Notes: generated by a model from the letters alone, not told the origin. 64,000 bases of DNA from Mesorhizobium tianshanense (GCF_007830515.1 NZ_VLKT01000043.1:1-64000); one strand, 5' to 3'. Counted from the first letter of the stretch, positions 15,888 through 25,117 are shown. A program made the numbers and translations.

Positions 15888-17177
15888 ATGAACGTAAAGA
15901 ACGAACGTCTCCTGAAAGCGGTCGATGACCGGGTCGACGATCTGGTCGCGCTGACCGCGGATCTGATCCGCTTTCCGACCATCAACCCACCCGGCGAAGC
16001 CTACCGGCCATGCGCCGAATATGTCGGAGCGCGGCTGAAGCAGCGCGGGTTTGAAATCGAGTTCATCCGCGCCGAAGGCACGCCCGGCGACACCGACCGC
16101 TACCCCCGCGTCAATGTCGTCGCCCGCTTCGACGGCCGCTCGCCCGGCGCCTGCGTCCATTTCAACTCGCATATCGACGTGGTCGAAGCCGGCGACGGCT
16201 GGAGCCTCGACCCCTTCGCCGGCATTATAAGGGATGGCAAGGTTTATGGGCGCGGCGCCTGCGACATGAAGGGGGGCCTGGCCTGCTCGATCGTCGCCGC
16301 CGAGGCGTTCATGGAGGTCTTCCCCGACTTTCCCGGCGCCATCGAAATATCGGGCACGGTCGACGAGGAGTCGGGCGGCTTTGGCGGCGTCGCCCATCTG
16401 GCCAGGCTCGGCTATTTCTCCAAGCCGAAGGTCGACCACGTCATCATCCCCGAGCCGCTGAACAAGGACCGCATCTGCCTTGGCCATCGCGGGGTGTGGT
16501 GGGCGGAGATCGAAACCAAGGGCGAGATCGCGCACGGCTCGATGCCGTTCCTCGGCGACAATGCGGTGCGCCATATGGGCGCCGTGCTGCAGGCGTTCGA
16601 GGACGAACTGTTCCCGGCGCTCGACCGCAAGATGACGCGTATGCCGGTCGTGCCCGAAGGGGCAAAGCGCTCGACCATGAACATCAACTCGATCCATGGC
16701 GGCCAGACGGAGGATTTCCGGCCCGGCCTGCCCTCGCCCAACGTTCCCGATTCCTGCCGGCTGACCATCGACCGCCGCTTCCTGCTCGAGGAGGACCTCG
16801 GCACGGTCAAGAGCGAAGTGACCGATATCCTCGATCGGCTGAAGCGCGAGCGGAAAAAATTCGACTATGAGATCCGCGATCTCATGGAGGTGCAGCCGCT
16901 GATGACCGAGCGCGACGCGCCGGTGGTGAAGGCGGTGGCGCAGGGGATCATGGAGATATTCGACCGCGAGCCCGACTACGTGATTTCACCCGGCACCTAC
17001 GACCAGAAGCACATTGCCCGCATCGGCCACATCTACGACTGCATCGCTTATGGTCCGGGCATTCTCGACCTCGCCCACAGGCCCGATGAATGGGTCGGGA
17101 TATCGGACATGGCTGACGCGGCCAAGGTGATGGCGGTCGGGCTCAACATACTGCTCAGGGGCGCCGGCGCACGGTAA
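15888..17177 (+). CDS. M20-family zinc peptidase/deacylase (ArgE/DapE-like)
   Basis: A 429-residue amidohydrolase of the ArgE/DapE/ACY1/CPG2 type. Metal-site motifs are VHFNSHIDVVEAG (His and Asp), YGRGACDMKGGLA (bridging Asp) and VDEESGGFGG (catalytic Glu-Glu); a final His lies in ILDLAHRPDEWVG. It hydrolyses an N-acyl or peptide bond in the cytoplasm. A dipeptide-type ABC importer follows downstream, suggesting that it processes the imported peptide-like compound. The start at 15888 begins the normal N terminus; the longer upstream frame would add a poorly supported extension. Confidence 0.85.
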   Translation: MNVKNERLLKAVDDRVDDLVALTADLIRFPTINPPGEAYRPCAEYVGARLKQRGFEIEFIRAEGTPGDTDRYPRVNVVARFDGRSPGACVHFNSHIDVVEAGDGWSLDPFAGIIRDGKVYGRGACDMKGGLACSIVAAEAFMEVFPDFPGAIEISGTVDEESGGFGGVAHLARLGYFSKPKVDHVIIPEPLNKDRICLGHRGVWWAEIETKGEIAHGSMPFLGDNAVRHMGAVLQAFEDELFPALDRKMTRMPVVPEGAKRSTMNINSIHGGQTEDFRPGLPSPNVPDSCRLTIDRRFLLEEDLGTVKSEVTDILDRLKRERKKFDYEIRDLMEVQPLMTERDAPVVKAVAQGIMEIFDREPDYVISPGTYDQKHIARIGHIYDCIAYGPGILDLAHRPDEWVGISDMADAAKVMAVGLNILLRGAGAR

Positions 17178-17342
17178 TGCGGCAGCGACGGGGCAAGCTC
17201 AGATCGCCCGATCCCGCGGCTCACGGAAAAACATTCCCGCCGGCGCTGCCGGAAAGCACGAAACGCAATTTACTCCTTCGCGAAATCACGCTTCTATCCA
17301 CCGGGTTTTGAGCATTTTTTTGAGCAAATCGGGAGTTGCACG

Positions 17343-18824
17343 ATGAAATTGTGGAAGACCATTCTCACCGCTGCGGCTTTGGCGCTGGCTGCCGGAACAT
17401 CGGCGTTTGCCGCGCGAACCGACCTGGTCATCGGCGTCACGCTCGAACCCCCGCATCTCGATCCGACCGCGGGTGCCGCGGCGGCGATCGACGAAGTGCT
17501 TTACGCCAACGTGTTCGAGGGGCTGACCCGCATCGGCCCGAATGGCGAGGTGCTGCCGGATCTGGCCGAAACCTGGACCATTTCCGATGACGGCAAGGTC
17601 TACACCTTCAAGCTGCACACCGGCGTGAAATTCCATGACGGCACTGACTTCAATGCCGACGACGTGAAATTCTCGCTCGACCGCGCCCGTGCCGAAGACT
17701 CCGTCAACGCACAAAAGGGCCTGTTCGCCGCCATCGATACTGTCGAGGTGGTCGATCCGGCGACGTTGAAGATCACGCTGAAGAACCCGCAAGGGTCCTT
17801 CCTCTACAATATGGGCTGGGGCGACGCGGTGATCGTCGCACCTGAGACAGCCGACACCAACAAGGAAAAGCCTATCGGCACCGGCCCGTTCAAATTCCAG
17901 AACTGGGCCAAGGGCTCATCGATCACGCTGGTCAAGTCGGACACTTACTGGGGTGCTCCGGTGTCCCTCGACAAGGCGGAGTTCCGCATCGTTCCCGATG
18001 CCGCTGCCGCCGTGCCGGCACTGCTTTCCGGCGACGTCCAGGCCTTTCCCTTCTTCCCCGATCTCGACAGCGTCGCGCAGGTCCAGGGCGACCCCCGCTT
18101 CAAGGTGGTGATCGGCTCGACCGAGGGCGAGACCATTCTCTCCATCAACAGCAAGAAGCCGCCCTTCGACAAACTGCAGGTCAGGCAGGCGATCTCCTTC
18201 GCGCTCGATCGCAAGGCGATCATCGACGGCGCCTCGGCCGGGCTCGGCGTGCCGATCGGTTCGCATATGTCGCCGGCCAGCAAAGCCTATGTCGACCTCA
18301 CCGGCCTCTATCCGCACAATGTGGATAAGGCCAGGGAACTGCTGAAGGAAGCCGGCTTCGAGAACGGCTTCAAGGCGACGCTGAAACTGCCGCCGCCCCC
18401 CTATGCGCGGCTTGGCGGCGAGATCATCGCCTCGCAGCTTCGCGACGTCGGCATCGAGCTGGAAATCGTGCCCGTGGAATGGGCGCAGTGGCTGGACCAG
18501 GTGTTCACCAAGAAGGATTACGACCTGACCATCGTGTCCCACACCGAGCCCAACGACATCGATATCTATTCGCGCAAGGATTATTACTTCAACTACGACA
18601 ATCCGGCCTTCGACAAGATCATAGCCGGGCTGAACCTCACCTCGGATGAGGCCAAGCGCATGACGCTGCTCGGCGAGGCGCAGAAGATACTGGCCGACGA
18701 TGCCGTGGTCGGTTTCCTCTACGAACTGCCGAAAGCCGGCGTCTGGGACGCCAAGCTCGAGGGGCTGTGGGAAAACGCACCGATCCAGGCCAACGACCTG
18801 ACCAAGGTGAAGTGGACGGATTAA
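17343..18824 (+). CDS. periplasmic substrate-binding protein of dipeptide/oligopeptide ABC importer
   Basis: A 493-residue family 5 solute-binding protein. It has a signal peptide (MKLWKTILTAAALALAAGTSAFAA) and the family pattern LVIGVTLEPPHLDPTAGAAAAIDEVLYANVFEGLTRIGPNGEVLPDLAETW with KFHDGTDFNADDVKFSLDRA. GGGAGTTG precedes the start. It delivers peptides or similar small amines to the two permeases encoded downstream. A repeat-containing gap of 256 bases separates it from the first permease, so the transporter genes need not be on one uniform transcript. Confidence 0.9.
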   Translation: MKLWKTILTAAALALAAGTSAFAARTDLVIGVTLEPPHLDPTAGAAAAIDEVLYANVFEGLTRIGPNGEVLPDLAETWTISDDGKVYTFKLHTGVKFHDGTDFNADDVKFSLDRARAEDSVNAQKGLFAAIDTVEVVDPATLKITLKNPQGSFLYNMGWGDAVIVAPETADTNKEKPIGTGPFKFQNWAKGSSITLVKSDTYWGAPVSLDKAEFRIVPDAAAAVPALLSGDVQAFPFFPDLDSVAQVQGDPRFKVVIGSTEGETILSINSKKPPFDKLQVRQAISFALDRKAIIDGASAGLGVPIGSHMSPASKAYVDLTGLYPHNVDKARELLKEAGFENGFKATLKLPPPPYARLGGEIIASQLRDVGIELEIVPVEWAQWLDQVFTKKDYDLTIVSHTEPNDIDIYSRKDYYFNYDNPAFDKIIAGLNLTSDEAKRMTLLGEAQKILADDAVVGFLYELPKAGVWDAKLEGLWENAPIQANDLTKVKWTD

Positions 18825-18861
18825 GGCTGTTGGCCGGCCAAAGGCGAAGGGTGCGCTCCGT

Positions 18862-19024
18862 CCCACCCCCCTCTGTCCTGCCGGACATCTCCCCCGCAAG
18901 GGGGGAGATTGCGCCGTCATCTCCGCTTTCGCCAATCACCGACATCGCAGGGGTGAGCGGTGCGCTGAAACTGCCGATCGCCCCCCTTGCGGGGGAGATG
19001 TCCGGCAGGACAGAGGGGGGTGGG
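18862..19024. repeat. large palindromic intergenic repeat
   Basis: Left arm 18862-18908 and right arm 18978-19024 are inverted copies. Both contain CCCCCCTCTGTCCTGCCGG and GACATCTCCCCC or their complement. Smaller hairpins (CCCCCGCAAGGGGGG) lie in each arm. This kind of repeat is common between genes in Mesorhizobium-type genomes. It sits between the binding-protein and permease genes and could lower downstream expression or stabilise the upstream mRNA. Confidence 0.7.
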
Positions 19025-19080
19025 CGGGAACGCGACCTTTGCCCGGTCTTTGCGACAGGCAACGCAGCGGCCCTCCCGCC

Positions 19081-20028
19081 ATGACCGCCTACCTCCTCAA
19101 GCGCCTCGCCATCGCTCTCGCCACGCTGGCCCTGGCCTCCATGGTGGTCTTCGCCGTGCTGGAGATCATTCCCGGCGACCCGGCGCGGCTGATGCTGGGC
19201 CTGAACGCCAGCGCCGAGCAGGTCGAGCTGCTGCGCAACCAGATGGGCCTCGACGCGCCCCTTGCCGCGCGCTATCTGCGCTGGGCCGGCGGCTTGCTGA
19301 GCCTCGATTTCGGCCGTTCCTACACCTATTCGGTGCCGGTCATCGACCTGGTCCGCGAGCGGGTCGTCGTCTCGCTGCCTCTGGCGCTGATCGCGCTTGC
19401 CCTGTCCACCGTCATTGCCATTCCGGTCGGGCTGTTTTCCGCCAGCCGGCGCGGGCGGGCCGGCGACACGATCGCGATGGGCGCCGCGCAGCTTGGCGTC
19501 GCCGTGCCGAACTTCTGGTTCGCGCTGATGCTGATCTATCTCTTCGCCGTCTGGCTGCGGCTGGTGCCGGCCGGCGGTTTCCCGGGTTGGAGCGCGGGTG
19601 TGTGGCCGGCGCTGAAGTCGCTGCTCCTGCCGGCGGTCGCGCTTGCTCTGCCGCAAGCGGCGATCCTTGCCCGCGTCACGCGATCGGCGCTGATCGAGGT
19701 GCTGCACGAGGACTATATTCGCACCGCCCGCGCCAAGGGCCTGCCCTATCGTGCCGTCTTGTGGCGGCACGCGCTCCGTAACGCCATGATCCCGGTTCTC
19801 ACCATTCTCGGCCTGCAGTTCGCTTTCCTGCTCGCTGGCACGATCATCATCGAGAACATCTTTTACCTGCCCGGTCTTGGCCGGCTGGTGTTCCAGGCGA
19901 TCACCCAGCGTGACCTGATCGTGGTCGAAAGCGTCGTCATGCTGCTGGTCGCCGCCGTCATCGCCGTCAACCTGCTTGTCGATCTCTCCTATGCGGTCGT
20001 CGACCCGCGCCTGAGAAGCCGCCAATGA
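19081..20028 (+). CDS. dipeptide-type ABC permease, DppB-like
   Basis: A 315-residue inner-membrane permease with six helices. It has the DppB/OppB-type start (YLLKRLAIALATLALASMVVFAVLEIIPGDPARLMLG) and the coupling loop TARAKGLPYRAVLWRHALRNAMIPVLTILG, which holds the EAA motif that contacts the ATPase. The start at 19081 begins directly after the repeat region; an upstream in-frame ATG would add 14 residues of non-family sequence. Its last four bases overlap the start of the partner permease. Confidence 0.9.
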   Translation: MTAYLLKRLAIALATLALASMVVFAVLEIIPGDPARLMLGLNASAEQVELLRNQMGLDAPLAARYLRWAGGLLSLDFGRSYTYSVPVIDLVRERVVVSLPLALIALALSTVIAIPVGLFSASRRGRAGDTIAMGAAQLGVAVPNFWFALMLIYLFAVWLRLVPAGGFPGWSAGVWPALKSLLLPAVALALPQAAILARVTRSALIEVLHEDYIRTARAKGLPYRAVLWRHALRNAMIPVLTILGLQFAFLLAGTIIIENIFYLPGLGRLVFQAITQRDLIVVESVVMLLVAAVIAVNLLVDLSYAVVDPRLRSRQ

Positions 20029-20894
20029 CGCTGCACATCGACATATCAGAGGAAAACCTTGCCGGCATCCTCGCCAAGGCGTTCCGAAACCGCTCGTTCC
20101 TCGCCGGCTTCGTCATCACCGCGCTGGTGGCGGCCGTCGCCCTCATCTCGTTCTTCTGGACGCCATTTGACGTCACCAGGCTGATCATCGCCGACAAGAC
20201 TCAAGGGCCCTCGCTGACGCACTGGTTCGGCACCGACCATTTCGGCCGCGACATCCTTTCCATGATCATGGTCGGGGCGCGCAACTCGATCGCCGTGGCG
20301 CTGGTGGCGGTCGGCATCGGCATGGGCGTCGGCGTGCCGCTCGGCGCCTTCGCCGCGGCGCGCGGCGGCATCGTCGACGAAGCGGTGATGCGGTTGAACG
20401 ATCTCGTCTTCGCCTTCCCTGCCCTGCTCTCGGCGATCATGATCACCGCCATCTTCGGGCCGGGCGCGCTCAACGCCATCATCGCCATCGGCATCTTCAA
20501 CATCCCGGTCTTCGCCCGCGTCGCCCGCGCCGGCGCGCTGGCGATCTGGCCGCGCGAATTCATCCTCGCCGCGCGCGCCGCCGGCAAGGGCAGAACGCTG
20601 ATCACGCTGGAACATGTACTGCCCAACATCGTCACTTTGCTGCTGGTGCAAGGCACCATCCAGTTCGCGCTGGGCATCCTGGCCGAAGCCGGGCTTTCCT
20701 ATGTCGGGCTTGGCACACAGCCACCAATGCCGAGCTGGGGCCGGATGCTGTTCGATGCGCAGACGCGCATGGTGGCGGCGCCGTGGATGGCGCTGTTTCC
20801 GGGCATGGCGATCGCCGTCACCGTGCTTGGCCTGAACCTGCTCGGCGACGGCATTGCCGACATCCTCGATCCCCGGTCGCGGCGGCAGCGATGA
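20025..20894 (+). CDS. dipeptide-type ABC permease, DppC-like
   Basis: A 289-residue permease. The N-terminal helix (FLAGFVITALVAAVALISFFW) is followed by the family motif LTHWFGTDHFGRDILSMIMVGARNS. The coupling loop is ILAARAAGKGRTLITLEHVLPNIVTLLLVQ, and the C-terminal part ends PGMAIAVTVLGLNLLGDGIADILDPRSR as in DppC. The gene overlaps both neighbours by four bases (ATGA), so the transport genes are translationally coupled. Confidence 0.92.
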   Translation: MTLHIDISEENLAGILAKAFRNRSFLAGFVITALVAAVALISFFWTPFDVTRLIIADKTQGPSLTHWFGTDHFGRDILSMIMVGARNSIAVALVAVGIGMGVGVPLGAFAAARGGIVDEAVMRLNDLVFAFPALLSAIMITAIFGPGALNAIIAIGIFNIPVFARVARAGALAIWPREFILAARAAGKGRTLITLEHVLPNIVTLLLVQGTIQFALGILAEAGLSYVGLGTQPPMPSWGRMLFDAQTRMVAAPWMALFPGMAIAVTVLGLNLLGDGIADILDPRSRRQR

Positions 20895-22513
20895 ACCTGC
20901 TCGAAATCGAGAACCTGTCGCTGACGATCGGCGGCACACCGATCCTGAAGCGTGTCGAGCTTTCCGTCGCGCCCGGCGAGGTGATGGGGCTGGTCGGGGA
21001 ATCCGGCTCCGGCAAGTCGATGACGGCGCTCACCGTGATGCAGCTTCTGCCCTGGGCGGCGCGCGCCACGGGGCGCATCGCCTTCGACGGCATCGACATC
21101 CTTGCGGCCAGCGAAGACCAGATGTGCGCGCTGCGCGGCGACGACATCGGCATGGTGTTCCAGGAGCCGATGACGGCGCTCAACCCGGTCAAGACCATTG
21201 GCGAGCAGGTCGCCGAAGGCATCCGCTGGCACATCAGGGCAAGCCGCGCCGACGCGGAGGAGCGCGCGCGAAAAATGCTCGACCGGGTCGGCCTGCCGGC
21301 GGCACAATTCCCGCTGTCGCGCTATCCGCATGAGCTTTCCGGCGGCCAGCGCCAGCGCGTCGTCATCGCCATTGCCTGTGCGCTGAAACCGAAGCTGCTG
21401 ATCGCAGACGAGCCGACGACGGCCCTCGACGTGGTGTTGCAGGCACAGATCCTCGACCTTTTGCGCGACCTGGTTGCGGAAAACCGCATGGGCCTGCTCT
21501 TGATCTCGCACGACCTCGCGGTGGTGACGGAGATGGCGGATCGCATCACCATCCTGCGCCATGGCGAAGTGATGGAGGCCGGCGACACGGCGCGCACGCT
21601 GTCCGGACAGTTCCATCCCTACACGCGGCAGCTGGCGCAGGCCTCGATGCATGTGCCCGCGCGGGCCAAGACACAAGAGGTCGGCCAAGGCAAACCGCTG
21701 CTTCAGGTAGACAGCTTGACGCGGGACTATCCGGGACGTCGCACGTCGCTGTTGAAGCGCGCGGCCCCGATCCGCGCCGTCGACGATGTCTCGTTCTCGG
21801 TCGATCCCGGCCAGTCGGTGGCGCTGGTCGGGCGTTCGGGCTGCGGCAAGTCCACGCTTGCCCGCATGGTCCTGGCGCTGGACGGGCCGTCATCGGGAAC
21901 GATCCGGTTTCGCGGCGAGGTCATCACCGGCAAGAGCGAGGCGGAACTCAGGCCGGCGCGACGCGACATGCAGGTGGTGTTCCAGGACCCCTACGGCTCC
22001 TTCGACCCGCGTCAGAAGGTCGAAAAACTGGTGGCCGAGCCACTGCATGTCCTGGAGAAGAAGCCAACGAATACGGAGCGACGCGAGATGGTGGCAAAAG
22101 CCTTGCACGAGGTCGGCCTCAGCCCGCGCGACATGGACAAATATCCGCATGAATTTTCAGGCGGCCAGCGCCAGCGCCTGTCGATCGCCCGCGCCATCAT
22201 CACCCGCCCCAGACTGGTCGTCGCCGACGAGCCGGTCTCGGCGCTCGATGTCTCGATCCGCGCCCAGATCCTCGACCTGTTCGCAGAGCTCAATCAGAAA
22301 CTCGGCATCGCCTATCTGTTCATCACCCACGATCTGACCGTCGCCCGTGCCATCACCGACCAGGTGATGGTCATGCATGACGGCAGGATCGTCGAGCGCG
22401 GCGGGACGAGCGAGGTTCTCGACCATCCGCAATCCGAAGCCGCCAAGGCGCTGGTCGCCGCGGCGCCCGATTTGCACAGGGCGATCGCGCGCCGGTTGCA
22501 GGAACAGGGATGA
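20891..22513 (+). CDS. dipeptide-type ABC transporter ATPase, two fused NBDs
   Basis: A 540-residue protein with two complete ATPase domains, as in GsiA-type DppD-DppF fusions. Domain 1 has GESGSGKSM, LSGGQRQRV and LLIADEPTTALDV. Domain 2, from about residue 270, has GRSGCGKST, FSGGQRQRL and LVVADEPVSALDV. The oligopeptide C-terminal extension after domain 1 is short (TLSGQFHPYTRQLAQA). It supplies both nucleotide-binding sites for the DppBC-like permease pair. The start overlaps the permease stop by four bases; a longer upstream frame would merely overlap the permease. Confidence 0.92.
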   Translation: MNLLEIENLSLTIGGTPILKRVELSVAPGEVMGLVGESGSGKSMTALTVMQLLPWAARATGRIAFDGIDILAASEDQMCALRGDDIGMVFQEPMTALNPVKTIGEQVAEGIRWHIRASRADAEERARKMLDRVGLPAAQFPLSRYPHELSGGQRQRVVIAIACALKPKLLIADEPTTALDVVLQAQILDLLRDLVAENRMGLLLISHDLAVVTEMADRITILRHGEVMEAGDTARTLSGQFHPYTRQLAQASMHVPARAKTQEVGQGKPLLQVDSLTRDYPGRRTSLLKRAAPIRAVDDVSFSVDPGQSVALVGRSGCGKSTLARMVLALDGPSSGTIRFRGEVITGKSEAELRPARRDMQVVFQDPYGSFDPRQKVEKLVAEPLHVLEKKPTNTERREMVAKALHEVGLSPRDMDKYPHEFSGGQRQRLSIARAIITRPRLVVADEPVSALDVSIRAQILDLFAELNQKLGIAYLFITHDLTVARAITDQVMVMHDGRIVERGGTSEVLDHPQSEAAKALVAAAPDLHRAIARRLQEQG

Positions 22514-22528
22514 ACAGTCGGAGCCGGC

Positions 22529-22960
22529 TTACCCTTGCGGCTTCACGACATCGGCAGGTCTGATGTCGAGCAGGTCGAGCGTGCGGCGCAAGAGCTGCAT
22601 CTCGTTCCCGGCAAGTTGCGAATCGGCCTTCGCGATCTCGGCCATATGGCGGGCAAGCAGCTTTCGCCGCTCGACATCGAGGTCGCGGAACTGCGCGATG
22701 GCTTGCGAGCTGTTGGTCTCGTAGCCGAAGTCGTTGAGATATTCGATGACGCTTTCGATGCTGGCTTCCGGAATGCCGAAGGCTTCCCGGCAGATGCGCC
22801 TGAAGGCAACCATTTCGCTCTCGCTGACCGAACCGTCGGCCAGGATCATGCGAAACAGCATGAGCAGTTCCGCCGACAGCACGGGATCGTCCGCAACCTT
22901 GCGCACGCCGGGGTCGCCATCGAAGATCGAACGTATCTGGTCCAGCAAAGCAAATGCCAT
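22529..22960 (-). CDS. TerB-like (tellurite resistance TerB family) cytoplasmic protein
   Basis: A 143-residue, mostly helical acidic protein. The central ADDPVLSAELLMLFRMILADGSVSESEMVAFRRICREAFGI matches the TerB pattern, with an acidic ADG-S-SE-E metal-binding-like segment (about residues 40-55). A second half-site is KADSQLAGNEMQLLRR. TerB-family proteins are linked to membrane stress and metal-dependent sensing; tellurite resistance itself is not implied. The start at 22960 is chosen because AAAGGGACG precedes it; the longer frame reads through an inverted repeat. Confidence 0.7.
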   Translation of the reverse strand: MAFALLDQIRSIFDGDPGVRKVADDPVLSAELLMLFRMILADGSVSESEMVAFRRICREAFGIPEASIESVIEYLNDFGYETNSSQAIAQFRDLDVERRKLLARHMAEIAKADSQLAGNEMQLLRRTLDLLDIRPADVVKPQG

Positions 22961-22984
22961 CAGCGTCCCTTTCCGTTTCGTCAA

Positions 22985-23033
22985 ATGCATGTCGCTCAAA
23001 AGTGCGCAGCGGTTTTGAGATAACGACATGCAT
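22985..23033. repeat. palindromic intergenic repeat
   Basis: ATGCATGTCG-CTCAAAA on the left pairs with TTTTGAG and CGACATGCAT on the right around a GTGCGCAGCG loop. A partial related copy (ATGCATGTCGCCCGAAAAGTGCGG) starts at 39858, just after the dimethylglycine dehydrogenase gene. It lies in the 337-base gene-free gap before the small membrane protein gene. Confidence 0.6.
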
Positions 23034-23045
23034 AAAAATAAAGAG

Positions 23046-23069
23046 CCAAGCGCGTCGCGACGCGCTTGG
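23046..23069. repeat. perfect 24-base palindrome
   Basis: CCAAGCGCGTCG is followed immediately by its exact complement CGACGCGCTTGG. It may be a further module of the adjacent intergenic repeat or a protein-binding site; nothing else marks it. Confidence 0.5.
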
Positions 23070-23297
23070 AATAGGTAGCGCGGAATCGGTCTTGCGCAAA
23101 CGGGTGATCGGACGCGCCGCACCCCGCCGGACGTCTACCTGCCATCCGCAATGGCGCAAAACTGATCAAGCCGCTGCTGAGTGGCGCTGGCCATCAAGTT
23201 GCTGGCCGATCCGGCAAACCCGCTGCGCACGCTCATTGGTGTGTGACGGTGCGCCTGATAGTATGCGGTTGTACGAATCATGTTGGAGGAGCCACAC

Positions 23298-23468
23298 ATG
23301 AATCTCAGTGCGCCTACACAGCTTATTTTCATTATATCCGTTGTTATCGCCGTCATCGGCCTTCTCGCCGCTCTCGGCGTTCTTGCGTTTATTCCACTTG
23401 CCGCGGTGTGGATCGTCCTCATCGCTTACATCGTGCTTGCCGTCGGCTGCTTGATGCCCGGCGCTTAA
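23298..23468 (+). CDS. small two-helix membrane protein
   Basis: A 56-residue very hydrophobic protein with two membrane helices (LIFIISVVIAVIGLLAALGVL and AAVWIVLIAYIVLAVGCL). TTGGAGGAG stands 8 bases before the ATG, and a clean terminator follows 24 bases after the stop, so this is a real single-gene transcription unit. Similar short proteins are common in rhizobia; function unknown. It would sit in the inner membrane. Confidence 0.7.
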   Translation: MNLSAPTQLIFIISVVIAVIGLLAALGVLAFIPLAAVWIVLIAYIVLAVGCLMPGA

Positions 23469-23492
23469 GCACTCAGATCTCAGGCAACTCGG

Positions 23493-23521
23493 AGCGCCCG
23501 GCCACAAGCCGGGCGCTTTTG
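23493..23521 (+). terminator. rho-independent terminator
   Basis: A ten-base stem (AGCGCCCGGC / GCCGGGCGCT) with loop CACAA is followed by TTTTG; it closes the small membrane-protein gene. Confidence 0.78.
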
Positions 23522-23567
23522 ATTCCGGGGGATGATCTGTTAGACTCCTTGGGCACAAGGATGGCCA

Positions 23568-24401
23568 ATGCCGGTCGAGATGCAGCATCATGATCAACTG
23601 GACCGTTCGGTCGCCGGTCGGTTCGAGATGGTGCGGCGCGCGCCAGGCTTTCAGCTTGAAGGCGCGGTCACCGACATTTGCGGCTACCGCGAAACGACAC
23701 CCGGCCGTTTCCGCAACGTCGAATTTGCATCGCTGACCGTGCCGCTGGTCATCAGCTTTGCCGAACCCTTCGCCATCGGGCTCGGCAAGAATCCGGGCGA
23801 CAACGACCGCTTCGGCAGTTTCGCCGCCGGCCTCTATGCTGGTCCGGTGGTGATCGAGTCCTTCGGCGGTGCCTGCTGCGTCCAGGTCAATTTCACCCCG
23901 CTCGGCGCCCGCCGCTTCTTCGGCCTTCCGATGAGCGAACTGACCGACCGCATGGTCGGCCTGGACGATGTGCTCGGACTTGAAGGCACCGCGCTGCGCG
24001 AAAGACTTGGCAATGCGCGCGACTGGAGCGCACGCTTTGCCATCGTCGAGACGTTCGTCGCGACACGTCTGGCCGAGGCCCGGGAAACGCAGGCCGAAAT
24101 CGCTTGGGCCTATGACCGGATCATCGTGTCGGGCGGCCGCATCCGCGTCTCATCGCTCGCCGACAGGCTGGGCTGGAGCCGCAAACATCTCTTGGGAAAA
24201 TTCTCCAACGCGATCGGCGTCGGCCCCAAGACACTGTCGCGCATCGTCCGTTTCAACCGCGCGCTCGGCCTTTCAAGGCAGGATAGATGCGGTTGGGCCG
24301 ATATCGCCGCCGACTGCGGCTATGCCGACCAGGCGCATCTGGTGCGCGAATTCCGCGATCTTGCCGGCGAAACGCCGACGACGCTTGCCGCCCAGGCATA
24401 G
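23568..24401 (+). CDS. AraC-family transcriptional regulator
   Basis: A 277-residue protein. The C-terminal AraC-type domain has two helix-turn-helix units: IRVSSLADRLGWSRKHLLGKFSNAIGVGPKTLSRIVRFNRAL and CGWADIAADCGYADQAHLVREFRDLAGETPTTL. The N-terminal 160 residues form a cupin-like sensing domain with a GGACCVQVNFTPLGARRFFGLPMSELTDR segment. This layout is typical of one-component regulators with DUF6597-type N termini. The VOC-family gene 114 bases downstream is the likely partner or target. The ligand is unknown. Confidence 0.85.
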   Translation: MPVEMQHHDQLDRSVAGRFEMVRRAPGFQLEGAVTDICGYRETTPGRFRNVEFASLTVPLVISFAEPFAIGLGKNPGDNDRFGSFAAGLYAGPVVIESFGGACCVQVNFTPLGARRFFGLPMSELTDRMVGLDDVLGLEGTALRERLGNARDWSARFAIVETFVATRLAEARETQAEIAWAYDRIIVSGGRIRVSSLADRLGWSRKHLLGKFSNAIGVGPKTLSRIVRFNRALGLSRQDRCGWADIAADCGYADQAHLVREFRDLAGETPTTLAAQA

Positions 24402-24515
24402 GCGCTGGAGCGTCCTGTGAGCGCCCAATGAGGCGCGTGGTAACATTTCTTCAAGACGCCGAAACGGCCTTCGCCCAGACTGGGTTATCCAACAACCCAA
24501 GGGAAGGAGATCGTC

Positions 24516-24935
24516 ATGCCCAATACCATCGAAGCGCCGCGGCTTTATCCGGCACTGCGCTACAGGAACGCCGCCAAGATGATCGACTGGCTGGGCGAGG
24601 CCTTCGGCTTCAGCGTCCGCGCCCGCTATGGCGAAGGCGACGTCGTGCACCATGCCGAGCTCGCGTTCGGCTCTTCGATCATCATGCTCGGCACTGCACG
24701 CGATGACGCTTTCGGCAAGATGGTCGGCGCACCGGGTTCCGGCGGCGGCAACTCGATCTATGTCGCCATCGACGACGCCGACGCCGCCTACGCCAAGGCC
24801 AGAAAGGCCGGCGCCGAAATACTGGAAGAGCTCACCGACCGCGACTATGGCAGCCGCGAGTTCATCTGCCGCGATCCGGAAGGCAACGTCTGGTCGCTTG
24901 GAACTTACTGGCCGAAGGCCGGTGAAAAGGCCTGA
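24516..24935 (+). CDS. VOC-family (glyoxalase/bleomycin-resistance-like) protein
   Basis: A 139-residue protein with one vicinal-oxygen-chelate module pair: LYPALRYRNAAKMIDWLGEAFGFSVRARY in the first half and SIYVAIDDADAAYAKARKAGAEILEELTDRDYGSREFICRDPEGNVWSLGTY in the second. The DPEGN-W motif is typical of PhnB/YdeM-like members. AGGGAAGGAG lies before the start. The enzyme class covers glyoxalase, dioxygenase and drug-binding roles; none can be chosen. The AraC regulator upstream is the probable controller. Confidence 0.82.
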   Translation: MPNTIEAPRLYPALRYRNAAKMIDWLGEAFGFSVRARYGEGDVVHHAELAFGSSIIMLGTARDDAFGKMVGAPGSGGGNSIYVAIDDADAAYAKARKAGAEILEELTDRDYGSREFICRDPEGNVWSLGTYWPKAGEKA

Positions 24936-24977
24936 ATTGGCAGCGCTGCACATTCGGGATTGGCCGAAGCCTCCCAA

Positions 24978-25039
24978 CTTCGTCATCCCTGGGCGAAGCG
25001 GGAGCGAAGCGCCGTCGCGGAGACCCAGGGATGACGAAG
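24978..25039. repeat. hairpin-forming intergenic repeat
   Basis: A 16-base arm CTTCGTCATCCCTGGG (24978-24993) and its exact inverted copy (25024-25039) enclose a GC-rich loop. This CATCCCTGGG-type element is widespread in Mesorhizobium-like intergenic DNA. It lies after the VOC gene and before the converging cobQ gene. Confidence 0.7.
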
Positions 25040-25117
25040 CAATGGGCGTTTCCGCTAATCGCCAAGGCATGTGGTCCGTCAAGGCAAATGACCCGCCAAA
25101 ACTTCTGTGTCAAGGAA

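Noticed and set aside
18637..20025. 462-codon minus-strand frame across the repeat and DppB-like gene
   Set aside because: Its composition is that of an antisense shadow, and it runs through the palindromic repeat.
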